Positions 9,130-17,547 of a stretch of 64,000 bases of DNA are shown here, piece by piece; position 1 is the first letter of the stretch; the number at the start of each line of letters is the position of its first letter. Below the pieces are notes generated by a model, which ran no database searches, was not told the DNA's origin, and saw only the letters and a list, made by a program, of their open reading frames with translations. The translations under genes were made by a program, and so were the position numbers. The DNA comes from Chryseobacterium indologenes. GTDB lineage: Bacteria > Bacteroidota > Bacteroidia > Flavobacteriales > Weeksellaceae. The DNA lies in NCBI RefSeq assembly GCF_002025665.1, contig NZ_CP018786.1:1116001-1180000 (forward strand). Direction: 5' to 3'.

Positions 9130-9708
9130 TTATTTAATTTTCTCTACCTCAGCGAAAAGTTTTTGGGAAATCTCATCAATTTCTCCAACACCGTTTACCT
9201 CTACATATTTACCCTGCTGCTTATAAAGCTCGGCAACTTCTGCTGTTTTGGTATAATATTCTTTAATTCTGTTTTCGATGATCTCTACATTGCTGTCGTC
9301 TGATCTTCCGCTGGTTTCACCTCTTTTCAGAAGTCTTTCAACCAAAATATTGTCCTCTACTACCAATGAAAGACAGATGTCAATCTCATCATTCAGTACT
9401 TCTTTAACGATTGTTTCCAAAGCTTCTGTCTGAGCAGTTGTTCTTGGATATCCGTCAAAAATAAAACCGTTGGTATCAGTAGGTTTTTTGATCTCGTCGA
9501 TCAGCATATCTGTTGTTACCTGATCCGGAACCAATTCTCCCTTATCGATGTATGACTTAGCCAATTTACCAAGTTCAGTGTCATTTTTCATATTGTATCT
9601 GAAAAGATCACCTGTTGAAACCTGTTTTAAATTGAATTTCTCGATTAGATTCTGAGCTTGTGTTCCTTTTCCACTTCCTGGAGGGCCGAACAGAACAATG
9701 TTTATCAT
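9130..9708 (-). CDS. adk: adenylate kinase
   Basis: A 192-residue short-type adenylate kinase. P-loop GPPGSGKGT is at residues 8-16, then STGDLFRYN, the AMP-binding [10 protein letters not shown] segment, and the Arg-rich LID/catalytic region [13 protein letters not shown]. The short LID without zinc cysteines is the small-variant form common in this phylum. It catalyses ATP + AMP to 2 ADP in the cytoplasm. It sits between hpt and obg, all on the minus strand and probably transcribed together, with nucleotide metabolism as the shared theme. Confidence 0.96.
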   Translation of the reverse strand: MINIVLFGPPGSGKGTQAQNLIEKFNLKQVSTGDLFRYNMKNDTELGKLAKSYIDKGELVPDQVTTDMLIDEIKKPTDTNGFIFDGYPRTTAQTEALETIVKEVLNDEIDICLSLVVEDNILVERLLKRGETSGRSDDSNVEIIENRIKEYYTKTAEVAELYKQQGKYVEVNGVGEIDEISQKLFAEVEKIK

Positions 9709-9860
9709 AATGTTGATACGCTTCCAGCAATGGGCATTTTGCTTCTGGCTTGTGGCTTTTGGCGGCTTGCTTTTTTGCTTTCAGCTTTTTTAAGTTATTA
9801 TTAAATTTATTTCTTTATATAATTTTAAGCTAAAAGCTATCAGCTAATAGCCAACAGCAT
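9709..9860. repeat. degenerate low-complexity intergenic repeat
   Basis: The gap between hpt and adk is full of GGCTT/GCTTTT and AGCTAAAAGCTATCAGCTAATAGC-like words (split across 9829-9856), which form imperfect inverted repeats. A related word cluster occurs at 62815-62880. It carries no ORF and probably forms hairpins in the mRNA between the two genes. Confidence 0.4.
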
Positions 9861-10415
9861 TTAATGGTTGATTTGTCCGTCTTCCAACTGATATAAATTC
9901 GGTAGGTTTCTTCCTAACTCATCATAATCCAGTCCGTATCCAAGTACAAACTTATTAGGAATTTCTTTTCCGATATAATCCAGTTTGAAATCTTTCTTAT
10001 AAATCTCAGGTTTCAATAAGAAACTAGCCAGCTTTATAGATTTAGGACGTTGTGTTTCCTTGAAATATTTGAAAAGACTTTCAACCGTATTTCCTGTATC
10101 TACAATGTCTTCTACAAGAATGATGTGACGGTCTTTTACTTCTTTAGTAAGCTCCATTTTCTGATAAACGATCCCTGTAGATTCAGTTCCTACATAAGAA
10201 CTCATTTGAATGAAGGCAATTTCGCATTCTCCCGGGTAATATTTTAAAAGATCAGAGAAGAACATCACCACTCCATTTAAAACCCCAATGAAAACAGGAA
10301 CTTCATCCTTGTAATCTTCATAAATTCTTAGCGCTGTCTCTTTTACAATTTCCTGAATTTCGGCATCCTTTAAATAAGGAACGAAAGTTTTGTCGTGAAC
10401 TTTAATGCTTTCCAT
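9861..10415 (-). CDS. hpt: hypoxanthine phosphoribosyltransferase
   Basis: A 184-residue type I phosphoribosyltransferase. The PRPP-binding motif VEDIVDTGNT is at residues 101-110, with the early FIGVLNGVVMFFSDLL loop and the late DYIGKEIPNKFVLGYGLDY purine-binding region. It salvages hypoxanthine or guanine with PRPP in the cytoplasm. The start is the ATG at 10415 (MESIKV): the frame extends seven codons to a TTG, but that TTG lies within a -7 promoter box (TAACTTTG, 10441-10434), so it is very unlikely to be translated. It heads the hpt-adk-obg gene run. Confidence 0.95.
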   Translation of the reverse strand: MESIKVHDKTFVPYLKDAEIQEIVKETALRIYEDYKDEVPVFIGVLNGVVMFFSDLLKYYPGECEIAFIQMSSYVGTESTGIVYQKMELTKEVKDRHIILVEDIVDTGNTVESLFKYFKETQRPKSIKLASFLLKPEIYKKDFKLDYIGKEIPNKFVLGYGLDYDELGRNLPNLYQLEDGQINH

Positions 10416-10433
10416 AAAATTTTTAGTAGTTGG

Positions 10434-10441
10434 CAAAGTTA
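10434..10441 (-). promoter_or_regulatory. -7 box (TAACTTTG) of hpt
   Basis: Exact TAnnTTTG match on the minus strand, 18 nt before the hpt ATG. No TTG at a proper -33 distance is visible. It helps decide the hpt start codon. Confidence 0.45.
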
Positions 10442-10813
10442 CGGATTTTTGATTAAAATACTTTCCTGTTTTTATCAGTTTGAAAGTTTAAGGGGTTCGG
10501 GATCGCAAAATTGAATCTCCTGATGAAGTCTGTTTAAATAATAATAACAATAAGCTTTTTAGCGGGATAGAATGGTATAGCCTTAAAAAAAGGATTCAGG
10601 AAAGTATTTTAAAAAGCAGGTGTTTGAAATGATGAATAAGGTAAGGATGATAAATGTCCTGATTATCGATGAAAAAGCAGATATTCAGAAAAATGACTAT
10701 CTTTGTTCTTTCAAAACCCAAAAATACAGACATGTAGGATATCATTTCTTTCAGACTCAATAAAACGGTAACGAAGATGTTGCCGGTGTTCAACCTTTAT
10801 TAAGAAAGAAATC
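10442..10813. other. gene-free divergent intergenic region (372 bp)
   Basis: It separates divergent hpt and the ABC-F gene. I see no convincing ORF on either strand. The plus strand carries TATCTTTG at 10698-10705 (an exact TAnnTTTG box, no clear -33 TTG), which would give a leader of about 105 nt to the ABC-F gene. Long leaders are common for ABC-F genes, but I cannot define an attenuator here. Confidence 0.4.
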
Positions 10814-12403
10814 ATGATTTTACTGCAAAATATATCCTTTGGGTTTCCGGGAGGAAATCTTCTATTTAATCATATCAATTTAACAATACAATCTCACACC
10901 AGATCAGCTTTGGTGGGAAGCAACGGCATGGGGAAATCAACCCTGTTGAAAATGATTGCTGGCGAAATACAGCCTTTAAACGGCAATATCAATATCCATG
11001 GTGATATTTTTTATGTTCCTCAGATGTTCGGGAATTGTAATCATCTTAGCATTGCTGAATGTCTGAAAATAGATCAGAAACTTCACGCTCTCCAAAAAAT
11101 CATCGAAGGAGAGGTGGACGAAATGTATTTTGAAATGCTCAATGACGACTGGGATATTGAAGAACGATGTCAGCATGCTTTGGAACATTGGGGACTCGAT
11201 AATTTTGAATTAACTCAAAAACTGGAAGGCCTGAGTGGAGGGCAGAAGACCAAAGTTTTTCTTGCCGGAATTCAGATCAGCCAACCTGATATTATCATAT
11301 TGGATGAACCAACTAATCACCTGGATAGAGAAGGAAGAAAACTCTTGTATGATCTTATTGGCAAAACAGATGCAACAGTGGTTATCGTAAGTCACGACCG
11401 TACATTGCTCAATCTCGTTGATGTCATATTTGAGTTAAGTAACCAGGGAATTGCATCTTATGGAGGGAACTACGATTTCTATGCTGAGCAAAAAGAAGTA
11501 GAGGAGGAAGCTTTGCATAATGATATTCACTCGAAAGAAAGAGCTTTGAAAAAGGCAAAAGAAAAGGAAAGGGAAACCTTGGAACGAAAGCAAAAGCTGG
11601 ATGCAAGAGGTAAAGGAAAGCAGGAAAAATCAGGAGTAGCGAGAATTATGATGAATACGCTTCGGAATAATGCTGAAAAAAACAGTTCAAAACTTAAAGG
11701 TGTACATGCTGAGAAGATCAGTGGGATTTCCGATGATTTGAGAGACCTGCGTTACTCTTTAAAAAATTCGGATCAGATGAAAGTGAATTTTAATGATTCC
11801 AATCTGCATTCAGGAAAAATTCTTGTGGCTGCTGAAGATATTAACTTCAATTATGGAAAGGAAAAACTCTGGAAAGAAAATATCAGCCTTGAGTTGCGAA
11901 GCGGCGATAGAATCTCAATTAAAGGTTCCAATGGCTCCGGAAAAACTACTCTGATAAAGCTTTTGTTGGGAAGTATTCAACCTTCGGAGGGGAAAATAAC
12001 AAGGGCAGAATTCAACAGTATCTATATCGATCAGGAGTATTCTCTGATTGATAATGATTCAACTCTCTATGATTTTGTTCAGACTTTCAATGACAGTGCA
12101 TTACAGGAATCTGAAGTGAAAACATTATTGTCAAGATTCTTGTTTTGGAAAGATACCTGGGACAAAAAATGTGGAATGCTGAGTGGAGGTGAACGTTTGC
12201 GGTTGCTTCTTTGCGGACTTTCAATCAGCAATAAGACACCTGATATGATTATTCTTGATGAACCAACCAATAACTTAGATCTGCAAAATGTAGAAATTCT
12301 CACCAGTTCTATCAAAAATTATCACGGAACTCTGCTGGTGATTTCGCATGATGAAGTTTTCCTGAAAGAGATTGGTGTGAATAGTGAGGTTTTGTTGGAT
12401 TAA
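10814..12403 (+). CDS. ABC-F family ATP-binding protein
   Basis: A 529-residue protein with two ATP-binding cassettes and no membrane segment, the ABC-F layout. Cassette 1: Walker A GSNGMGKST (35-43), signature LSGGQ, Walker B IIILDEPTNHLD. A charged helical linker follows (around residues 230-300, rich in Lys/Glu). Cassette 2: GSNGSGKTT, LSGGE, MIILDEPTNNLD. ABC-F proteins act on the ribosome as translation factors, and some protect it from antibiotics. Linker sequence alone does not tell housekeeping from resistance types. The gene is single, with a long leader. Confidence 0.9.
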   Translation: MILLQNISFGFPGGNLLFNHINLTIQSHTRSALVGSNGMGKSTLLKMIAGEIQPLNGNINIHGDIFYVPQMFGNCNHLSIAECLKIDQKLHALQKIIEGEVDEMYFEMLNDDWDIEERCQHALEHWGLDNFELTQKLEGLSGGQKTKVFLAGIQISQPDIIILDEPTNHLDREGRKLLYDLIGKTDATVVIVSHDRTLLNLVDVIFELSNQGIASYGGNYDFYAEQKEVEEEALHNDIHSKERALKKAKEKERETLERKQKLDARGKGKQEKSGVARIMMNTLRNNAEKNSSKLKGVHAEKISGISDDLRDLRYSLKNSDQMKVNFNDSNLHSGKILVAAEDINFNYGKEKLWKENISLELRSGDRISIKGSNGSGKTTLIKLLLGSIQPSEGKITRAEFNSIYIDQEYSLIDNDSTLYDFVQTFNDSALQESEVKTLLSRFLFWKDTWDKKCGMLSGGERLRLLLCGLSISNKTPDMIILDEPTNNLDLQNVEILTSSIKNYHGTLLVISHDEVFLKEIGVNSEVLLD

Positions 12404-12420
12404 GAACTATATTCATACTT

Positions 12421-12467
12421 TGTCATTCCGTAGGAATCTAAATATTATGAGGTTTCTGCGAAATGCT
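12421..12467. repeat. short imperfect palindromic repeat (TCATTCCGTAGGAATCT type)
   Basis: The arms are GTCATTCCGTAGGAATCT and AGGTTTCTGCGAAATGC (from about 12450), which pair imperfectly around an AT-rich loop. The wording is like small intergenic repeats I associate with flavobacterial genomes; the copy number cannot be judged from one window. Confidence 0.35.
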
Positions 12468-12503
12468 AATTATTTATTTTCTGCGAATGAATAATGTAGT
12501 TGG

Positions 12504-12577
12504 TATTCAATAGGGATAGGCTTTAGCCCGTCTTTAAATACAGAATAAGAATCCATTGACATTAGCCAAAACCTATC
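12504..12577. repeat. TTTAGCC-type intergenic repeat, copy 1
   Basis: It begins TATTCAATAG, holds GGCTTTAGCCCGT and ends with ATTAGCCAAAACC. The same order of blocks occurs at 61084-61151, where both internal palindromes are better preserved. Confidence 0.4.
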
Positions 12578-12580
12578 ATA

Positions 12581-12612
12581 AAAAAACCTGGAAATTGATT
12601 TCCGGGTTTTTT
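12581..12612. terminator. bidirectional intrinsic terminator
   Basis: Stem AAAAAACCTGGAAA / TTTCCGGGTTTTTT with loop TTGA and one wobble pair. It separates the ABC-F gene from the convergent HEAT-repeat gene. Confidence 0.8.
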
Positions 12613-12630
12613 ATTTTATATGAAAAAAGA

Positions 12631-13149
12631 TTATTTCTTCGTTTTCTTAATCGCATCCAGATAAATCTTTTTAATACTGTTTTTCTCTTCTTTTTCACTG
12701 ATGTTTTCAAGAGCTGGAAGTAGAGTCGTATTATGCTTAGTCTTCAGTTTCAAAATTTCTCCCAAGGCAAATGCTGCACTCCAGCGTACCACAGTTCCTT
12801 CATGTTCTGTGTTGCCCAAAAGGTTGCTGATAGCTTGATCCAGATTTTCAGGGAATAAATGAGCGGTATTTCCTATTACTTTAGCACTTTCCCATTTTAT
12901 TCTGGCTGCTTTTTCAGTAAGCGTTTGGGTAACAAATAAAAATAAGGTTTCATCTGCAAGGTTGGGATTTTGTTTTGTAGCATATTCCATGGCTTCTATG
13001 CAGGTGGCTTTTGCTGGATCTTTTGATTTCTCTGCGAAAGCAATCAGTTCATCGGCAGGCAAAGAAGAATCAATAATCCACTGGCTGATGATTTCTACTT
13101 TTTCCTTTGATTTTATAGTTTTGTCTTTTATAAGTTCTTCTATAGTCAC
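12631..13149 (-). CDS. HEAT-repeat protein
   Basis: A 172-residue all-helical protein. Repeated helix pairs such as ARIKWESAKVIGNTAHLF and VVRWSAAFALGEILKLK are typical HEAT/armadillo units, and the C-terminus is Lys-rich. Such proteins are protein-interaction scaffolds with no catalytic residue of their own. The start is a GTG at 13149; an in-frame TAG lies upstream at 13174-13176 with no ATG between, and the first internal Met would cut into the repeats. The partner is unknown, and neighbouring genes give no clear context. Confidence 0.75.
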   Translation of the reverse strand: MTIEELIKDKTIKSKEKVEIISQWIIDSSLPADELIAFAEKSKDPAKATCIEAMEYATKQNPNLADETLFLFVTQTLTEKAARIKWESAKVIGNTAHLFPENLDQAISNLLGNTEHEGTVVRWSAAFALGEILKLKTKHNTTLLPALENISEKEEKNSIKKIYLDAIKKTKK

Positions 13150-13201
13150 AGGTATTGATTTTTTTTCAGTGTCCTAAATTAACAATTCCTTTTTAAGTAC
13201 C

Positions 13202-13229
13202 AGTCATTGCGAGCAAAGCGAAGCAATCT
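13202..13229. repeat. REP-like sequence (GTCATTGCGAGC..AAGCAATCT)
   Basis: A 28-bp sequence of the GTCATTGCGAGC-AAAGCGAAGCAATCT type directly abuts the stop codon of the P-loop protein gene. Similar short words are known as dispersed repeats in many genomes. Only one copy is seen here. Confidence 0.4.
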
Positions 13230-13775
13230 CTATATAGTCTGTTTTATTGTATTCAGAATAATATCCATCTTCTGGTGCAGTTCATAATCACCTGAAAGCT
13301 CAATCAAAGGAGTATTCATCCCGGAAAGCCATTCCAAATGGGCTTTTAAAGTTCTGCTCGCAATACCGGTATTGTGATCGTAATCTTTAGCCCAATCCAT
13401 AAACTCCTGGAACTTTTGGGCTCTTTCCGGGCTGGTAATGATGTCATCGCCATATCTTTCGTATTCCCTTTTTCTCAGTCTTTCCATTCTGAGTTCAGAT
13501 GGCAGATAGAGAAATATAATCAGATCGAATGCCGGAAACACATTTTCACCCCAATGAATAATTGAACCTCCAAAAATCCAGCTGTCTGTGGAGTGAAGTT
13601 TATCTGAAACAGCTGCGTTTCTTATTTCAGGATCTTGTCTTTCCGTAAAAGGATTTGATGTGGTAAGCCAGAAAAAATCATCACTGTCGAAGTATTCAAT
13701 ATGGAGTTCCTCAGACAATGCCTTCCCTAATGTTGTAACTCCGGAACCGGAAGCTCCGAAAATATGTATTCTCAT
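13230..13775 (-). CDS. P-loop adenylate-kinase-like ATPase
   Basis: A 181-residue small nucleoside-kinase-like protein. The N-terminus MRIHIFGASGSGVTTLGKAL contains a variant Walker A (GASGSGVTT, Val in place of the usual Lys). The following YFDSDDFFW and later RMERLRKREYERYG Arg-rich region are typical of AAA_17/adenylate-kinase-like proteins. The missing P-loop Lys is notable, though Val is a recurrent spelling in this subfamily (GxSGSGxTT). The start is the ATG at 13775; a longer frame would overlap the upstream hydrolase gene. The substrate is unknown. Confidence 0.75.
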   Translation of the reverse strand: MRIHIFGASGSGVTTLGKALSEELHIEYFDSDDFFWLTTSNPFTERQDPEIRNAAVSDKLHSTDSWIFGGSIIHWGENVFPAFDLIIFLYLPSELRMERLRKREYERYGDDIITSPERAQKFQEFMDWAKDYDHNTGIASRTLKAHLEWLSGMNTPLIELSGDYELHQKMDIILNTIKQTI

Positions 13776-13806
13776 GGTTTTAATTTTATAAAATCTGCGG
13801 GAATTT

Positions 13807-14733
13807 TTAATGTTTTGAAATCCAATGATCAATTTCATCCAAGACCTGCTCCCGTATTTCCTCATTCAAAATCTCATGACGCATTTCCGGATAGATCTTC
13901 ACGTCCACATGCTGAAAACCGTCAGCCTTTAAGTTGTTGACTGTATGCATTACCCCTTTTCCAAAATCTCCAATCGGATCATTCTCACCACTTACAAATA
14001 AAAAAGGAAATGACTTTGAAATAGAAGAAGCCCAGTTTCTTGCTGTAGCCTTTTTATAAATGGTAAATAAAGTATAAAAAGCATTATGAGTAAACGGAAT
14101 ACCACAAAGTTCATCCTGTTCAAAAGCTTTTCTGTTGTTAGGATTTACACTGAGCCAGCTGGTATCACTGAAATCTTTATCTTTTTTAAAATGCTTGTTG
14201 TTGACACTCGTAAAAACAGAATTCAAAAAAGTACGATGACGTGGGGCGATGGCATTGGTTAATGATAAATAAGCTCTCAATAGATCTATTCCTGGTAAAG
14301 GCCCGCCGGTTCCCGTAATGACAGCTCCTGCAAACTTATTGCTAGCCTTTTGAAGGAGACAACGGGTGATAAAAGATCCCATCGAATGTCCCATAATAAA
14401 ATGAGGAACCTCCGGGAACTGCTCTGCAAGATGATCTGCCATCATTTCTGCATCGGCTACAAGCCTTTCATCCGGTTTTTCAAGCTGAAAGAAACCAATG
14501 TCTTTTTTCTCTTTTACAGATTTTCCATGTCCCAGATGATCATAGGTCAATACAGCAATTCCATGAGCTGCAAAATATTCTGCAATCTCAGTATATCTTC
14601 CGCTGTGCTCCTGCATGCCGTGAACGATGAGAAGGGTAGATTTTGCTGTTTCCGGAGAAAACAAGGTGTAGAAAAGCTGGGACTTGTTGTTTATTTTTGA
14701 TGAGAGGTATGATGATGTTTGGGATACTGGCAT
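13807..14733 (-). CDS. alpha/beta hydrolase, monoacylglycerol-lipase-like
   Basis: A 308-residue serine hydrolase. Oxyanion region IVHGMQEHSGRY (37-48), YDHLGHGKS (64-72), nucleophile elbow GHSMG (Ser117), late acid motif VSGENDPIGD and final His in EMRHEIL. This pattern (HGMxEHSxRY, DHxGHGxS) is that of the lysophospholipase / monoglyceride lipase family, which cleaves mono-acylated glycerolipids. No signal peptide is seen, so it is probably cytoplasmic. It is followed by the P-loop protein gene and preceded closely by a secreted-protein gene on the same strand. Confidence 0.9.
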   Translation of the reverse strand: MPVSQTSSYLSSKINNKSQLFYTLFSPETAKSTLLIVHGMQEHSGRYTEIAEYFAAHGIAVLTYDHLGHGKSVKEKKDIGFFQLEKPDERLVADAEMMADHLAEQFPEVPHFIMGHSMGSFITRCLLQKASNKFAGAVITGTGGPLPGIDLLRAYLSLTNAIAPRHRTFLNSVFTSVNNKHFKKDKDFSDTSWLSVNPNNRKAFEQDELCGIPFTHNAFYTLFTIYKKATARNWASSISKSFPFLFVSGENDPIGDFGKGVMHTVNNLKADGFQHVDVKIYPEMRHEILNEEIREQVLDEIDHWISKH

Positions 14734-14751
14734 AATAAATAGGGTTTTACG

Positions 14752-15336
14752 TTATTTTATCTCAATGTCCGGAAGTTTATAGTTTCCTACAATTTCAATT
14801 AATTGAGAAGAGTTTGCTTTTAAATTACCAAAGAAAGCATCCATATTTTTCTCATATCCTCTTTCACTTACGGCAAAAAGAAGAACTCCTTTATTTTTGT
14901 TTTTATTAATAAGTTTATAACGGTAAATATTTCTTTCTGCAATCAGTATTTCCTTGCCATTTTTTGAGTTTTCACTAATAAGAAAGTCTAAAATATATTC
15001 TCCATTATTTTCAAGAACCTGATAATTAACAACAGGATTAGTTTTTTTCATCTCCTGAAGTTCACCTACTTTTTGATCAATAATATCTTTAAGAGTGAAA
15101 TCTCCTTTTACAAACTCAATTAAAACCATGTTGTTGTATTGATTGATATTTTCTTTTGGGTTTAAATATTCCTGTTTGTAATAATTTTCATTGGGATGTG
15201 AGCTCCATACTAAATTATATTCTTTTTGATTCAAATTGATAGGTCCAGGTACACTTAAATAATCATTTACCTTATTTTGAGCTTTTATATAAAACAGAGG
15301 AACTATTAAAAATAGAATCAGAATTTTAAATTTCAT
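14752..15336 (-). CDS. secreted protein of unknown function
   Basis: A 194-residue protein with an N-terminal signal peptide (MKFKILILFLIVPLFYIKAQ) and a soluble mixed alpha/beta remainder. It lacks Cys and has no motif I recognise. The central part (WSSHPNENYYKQEY, then YILDFLISENSKNGKEILIAERNIYRYK) looks like a single periplasmic domain. It lies 18 nt upstream of the hydrolase gene and may share its transcript, giving only a vague link to lipid or envelope metabolism. Confidence 0.65.
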   Translation of the reverse strand: MKFKILILFLIVPLFYIKAQNKVNDYLSVPGPINLNQKEYNLVWSSHPNENYYKQEYLNPKENINQYNNMVLIEFVKGDFTLKDIIDQKVGELQEMKKTNPVVNYQVLENNGEYILDFLISENSKNGKEILIAERNIYRYKLINKNKNKGVLLFAVSERGYEKNMDAFFGNLKANSSQLIEIVGNYKLPDIEIK

Positions 15337-15459
15337 GAAGTATAATTTATCGAGTAAATATAATCCATTTTATATAGGTGTGAAAGTAAAAAGGTAGAAA
15401 TGAAGTGATCTTCAACCTCATGATTTTCACCCCAACCCAAAATAAATATCCTCTAGAAT

Positions 15460-15490
15460 TTGGTCGTCATTTTTTTTAAAAGTAATTTTG
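15460..15490 (+). promoter_or_regulatory. purA promoter (TTG-N20-TAATTTTG)
   Basis: TTG at 15460-15462 and TAATTTTG at 15483-15490, 20 nt apart. Both match the Bacteroidetes housekeeping promoter, leaving a leader of about 20 nt to the purA ATG. Confidence 0.75.
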
Positions 15491-15516
15491 CACGAATCTA
15501 AAAACAAAAGTAAAAT

Positions 15517-16803
15517 ATGTCAACTTATGTAGTTGTAGGTCTTCAGTACGGAGATGAAGGCAAAGGAAAAATCACGGATGTTTTATCAGCAAAATCGGAC
15601 TATGTAGTACGTTTCCAGGGTGGAGACAACGCTGGTCACACGGTTTATGTGGGTGAAGAAAAATTCGTTTTGCACCTTCTTCCTTCAGGAGTTCTTCAAT
15701 GCAAAGGGAAATGTATCATTGCGAACGGAGTAGTGGTAAACCCTAAGTCTTTCATTAAAGAGGTTGGTCAGATCGAGAGCAAAGGCTTGAGAACAGATCA
15801 TATCTTTATCAGCAGAAGAGCGCATGTAATCATGCCTTACCACATCCTTTTGGATACTTACCGTGAAGAGGAACACGGAGGAACACAAATCGGAACTACC
15901 AAAAAAGGAATCGGACCTTGTTATGAAGATAAAATTGCAAGAGTCGGGATCAGAATGGTAGACCTTTTAAATCCTGAAATTTTAAGAGATAAAATCGAGA
16001 AAAACTTAAAAGTTAAAAATTCTCTTTTTGAAAAATATTACGGAAAACCAGCTTTAGACGTTGAAGAAATCTACAATGAATATTTAGAAATCGGAAAACA
16101 ACTTCAGGATAGAATCGTTGATACTGAATTAGAGCTGAACGAAGCAATCAGAGACGGTAAAAACGTTTTATTCGAAGGAGCACAGGCATTAATGCTTGAT
16201 ATCGACTTCGGAACGTATCCATACGTAACTTCATCTTCTCCATCTACAGGAGGTGTTTGTTCAGGAGCTGGTGTTCCGCCAACTGCACTTCAGAACTTAA
16301 TTGGTGTGGCAAAAGCATACTGTACAAGAGTAGGAAACGGACCTTTCCCTTCTGAATTGGATAACGAACTGGGTGAAAAAATCAGACAGATCGGTGGTGA
16401 ATTCGGAGCGACTACAGGTAGACCAAGAAGAACAGGTTGGTTAGACCTTGTTTCTTTAAAGCATGCTTGTATGATCAATGGTATCAACAACCTTGTAATC
16501 ACTAAGCTTGACGTTCTTACAGGAATTGAAAACCTGAAAGTGGTAACACACTACAAAACTGAAGACGGAAAAATCATCGATTATTTCACTTCTTCAACAG
16601 AAAAGCTATACAATTACGAGCCAATCTATCAGGATTTACCAGGTTGGAGCGAAGATATTACTAAAGCAAGAAGCTATGATGAACTTCCTGACACTGCTCA
16701 GAAATACATCGAGTTTATTGAGAAATATTTAGGAATCAATGTATACTTAGTTTCTGTAGGTCCTGAAAGAAGTCAGAACATCATCAGAAAAGAATTATTC
16801 TAA
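15517..16803 (+). CDS. purA: adenylosuccinate synthetase
   Basis: A 428-residue protein of standard family length. N-terminal GTP-binding loop GLQYGDEGKGK (residues 8-18), QGGDNAGHTVY (IMP binding), RRAHVIMPYH, GTTKKGIGPCYEDK, EGAQALMLDIDFGTYPYVTSS and GEFGATTGRPRRTGWLD are all present. It joins IMP and aspartate with GTP hydrolysis, the first committed step to AMP. It has its own promoter and terminator, so it is monocistronic, and lies apart from the other purine-salvage gene (hpt) in this window. Confidence 0.97.
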   Translation: MSTYVVVGLQYGDEGKGKITDVLSAKSDYVVRFQGGDNAGHTVYVGEEKFVLHLLPSGVLQCKGKCIIANGVVVNPKSFIKEVGQIESKGLRTDHIFISRRAHVIMPYHILLDTYREEEHGGTQIGTTKKGIGPCYEDKIARVGIRMVDLLNPEILRDKIEKNLKVKNSLFEKYYGKPALDVEEIYNEYLEIGKQLQDRIVDTELELNEAIRDGKNVLFEGAQALMLDIDFGTYPYVTSSSPSTGGVCSGAGVPPTALQNLIGVAKAYCTRVGNGPFPSELDNELGEKIRQIGGEFGATTGRPRRTGWLDLVSLKHACMINGINNLVITKLDVLTGIENLKVVTHYKTEDGKIIDYFTSSTEKLYNYEPIYQDLPGWSEDITKARSYDELPDTAQKYIEFIEKYLGINVYLVSVGPERSQNIIRKELF

Positions 16804-16824
16804 TATTTTTAGACTTAAAATAAC

Positions 16825-16857
16825 AAAGAGATCATCATAGGATGGTCTCTTTTTTTG
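16825..16857 (+). terminator. purA terminator
   Basis: Stem AGAGATCATC / GATGGTCTCT with a short ATAG loop and one G-T pair, followed by seven T residues. Confidence 0.75.
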
Positions 16858-16888
16858 TTTAAAGTTTACTTTACCGGTTTGTTAATCA

Positions 16889-16921
16889 ATCCTTGTCAAG
16901 GTTTTAAACCTTGACAAGGAT
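16889..16921. repeat. 33-bp perfect palindrome (ATCCTTGTCAAGGTTT arms)
   Basis: Two 16-nt arms are exact inverted copies around a single T. There is no T run after it, so it does not look like a terminator. It lies in the gap between the purA terminator and the next gene. Confidence 0.6.
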
Positions 16922-17006
16922 GTTAGACTTCCTGTTATTTAATAGACAATTCCAATCTTAAATTTTTATATACTTTTGTCTTAAAACAAAGTGCAAATAA
17001 GAAATT

Positions 17007-17294
17007 ATGGAAGAAAATAAAATACCACAACGCTTTCTGGACAATATTGTGATCAGCTTATATTTTACCATTGCCTATGCTGTTTTAATTATTGTTTATT
17101 TAGGCTTGCCGCTAAATGTAAGTGCAGACTTTTTACTGATTCTGTTTATTGCCTGCAGTTTGATTTTTAGCATAGGCGCTATCTATTTTGCTGCTAAAAG
17201 TTATTCGAAAACTAAGATCAGTTCTGTTATTCTCATTATTATTAATGGTTTGGGGTTATTAATACCGCTTACGCTTCTTCTGTTGCTTATTTAG
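17007..17294 (+). CDS. small membrane protein (95 aa)
   Basis: The protein has three hydrophobic segments, about residues 12-34, 40-60 and 70-94, after a short charged N-terminus (MEENKIPQRFLDN). There is no known domain. The ATG is preceded by TACTTTTG (16971-16978), a possible -7 box. It resembles the many small three-helix proteins of unknown function in Flavobacteriia. The coding signal is supported by the clean hydrophobic pattern rather than by homology. Confidence 0.55.
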   Translation: MEENKIPQRFLDNIVISLYFTIAYAVLIIVYLGLPLNVSADFLLILFIACSLIFSIGAIYFAAKSYSKTKISSVILIIINGLGLLIPLTLLLLLI

Positions 17295-17456
17295 TCTTCT
17301 GTACTAGTTTAATAATCTGTTACTTGTGTTATTTTTCTCTTATTTGTTTTTATGAAAAAATAAGAGTGTTTTTCTGGAGAAATTTTCTAATTACAAATGT
17401 TAAAATTTAAACATTGTCATAAAATTTTCTAATATTATGTTGTTTTGGTAAAATTT

Positions 17457-17472
17457 TGGCAAATGTTTTGAT
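17457..17472 (+). promoter_or_regulatory. possible sigma-54-type -24/-12 element before the TonB-family gene
   Basis: TGGCAAA-N4-TTGAT keeps the spacing of the RpoN consensus TGGCACG-N4-TTGCW, with mismatches. It is 75 nt upstream of the ATG. The match is imperfect and may be chance. Confidence 0.25.
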
Positions 17473-17547
17473 ATTACAACAGTGCTTATCGATAAGAACT
17501 AACAAAACTAATAATCACAATTTTTAACAGTTTAAATAGTAGTAGTG

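Noticed and set aside
8648..9226. 192-codon plus-strand ORF
   Set aside because: It is antisense to obg and adk, whose motifs are unmistakable; its product has no recognisable domain.
10596..10793. 65-codon minus-strand ORF in the hpt to ABC-F gap
   Set aside because: No start-site support, no recognisable domain, and it overlaps the likely leader of the ABC-F gene.
13776..13865. Thirty-codon N-terminal extension of the P-loop protein
   Set aside because: It would overlap the 3' end of the lipase gene, and the P-loop normally begins a few residues after the start.
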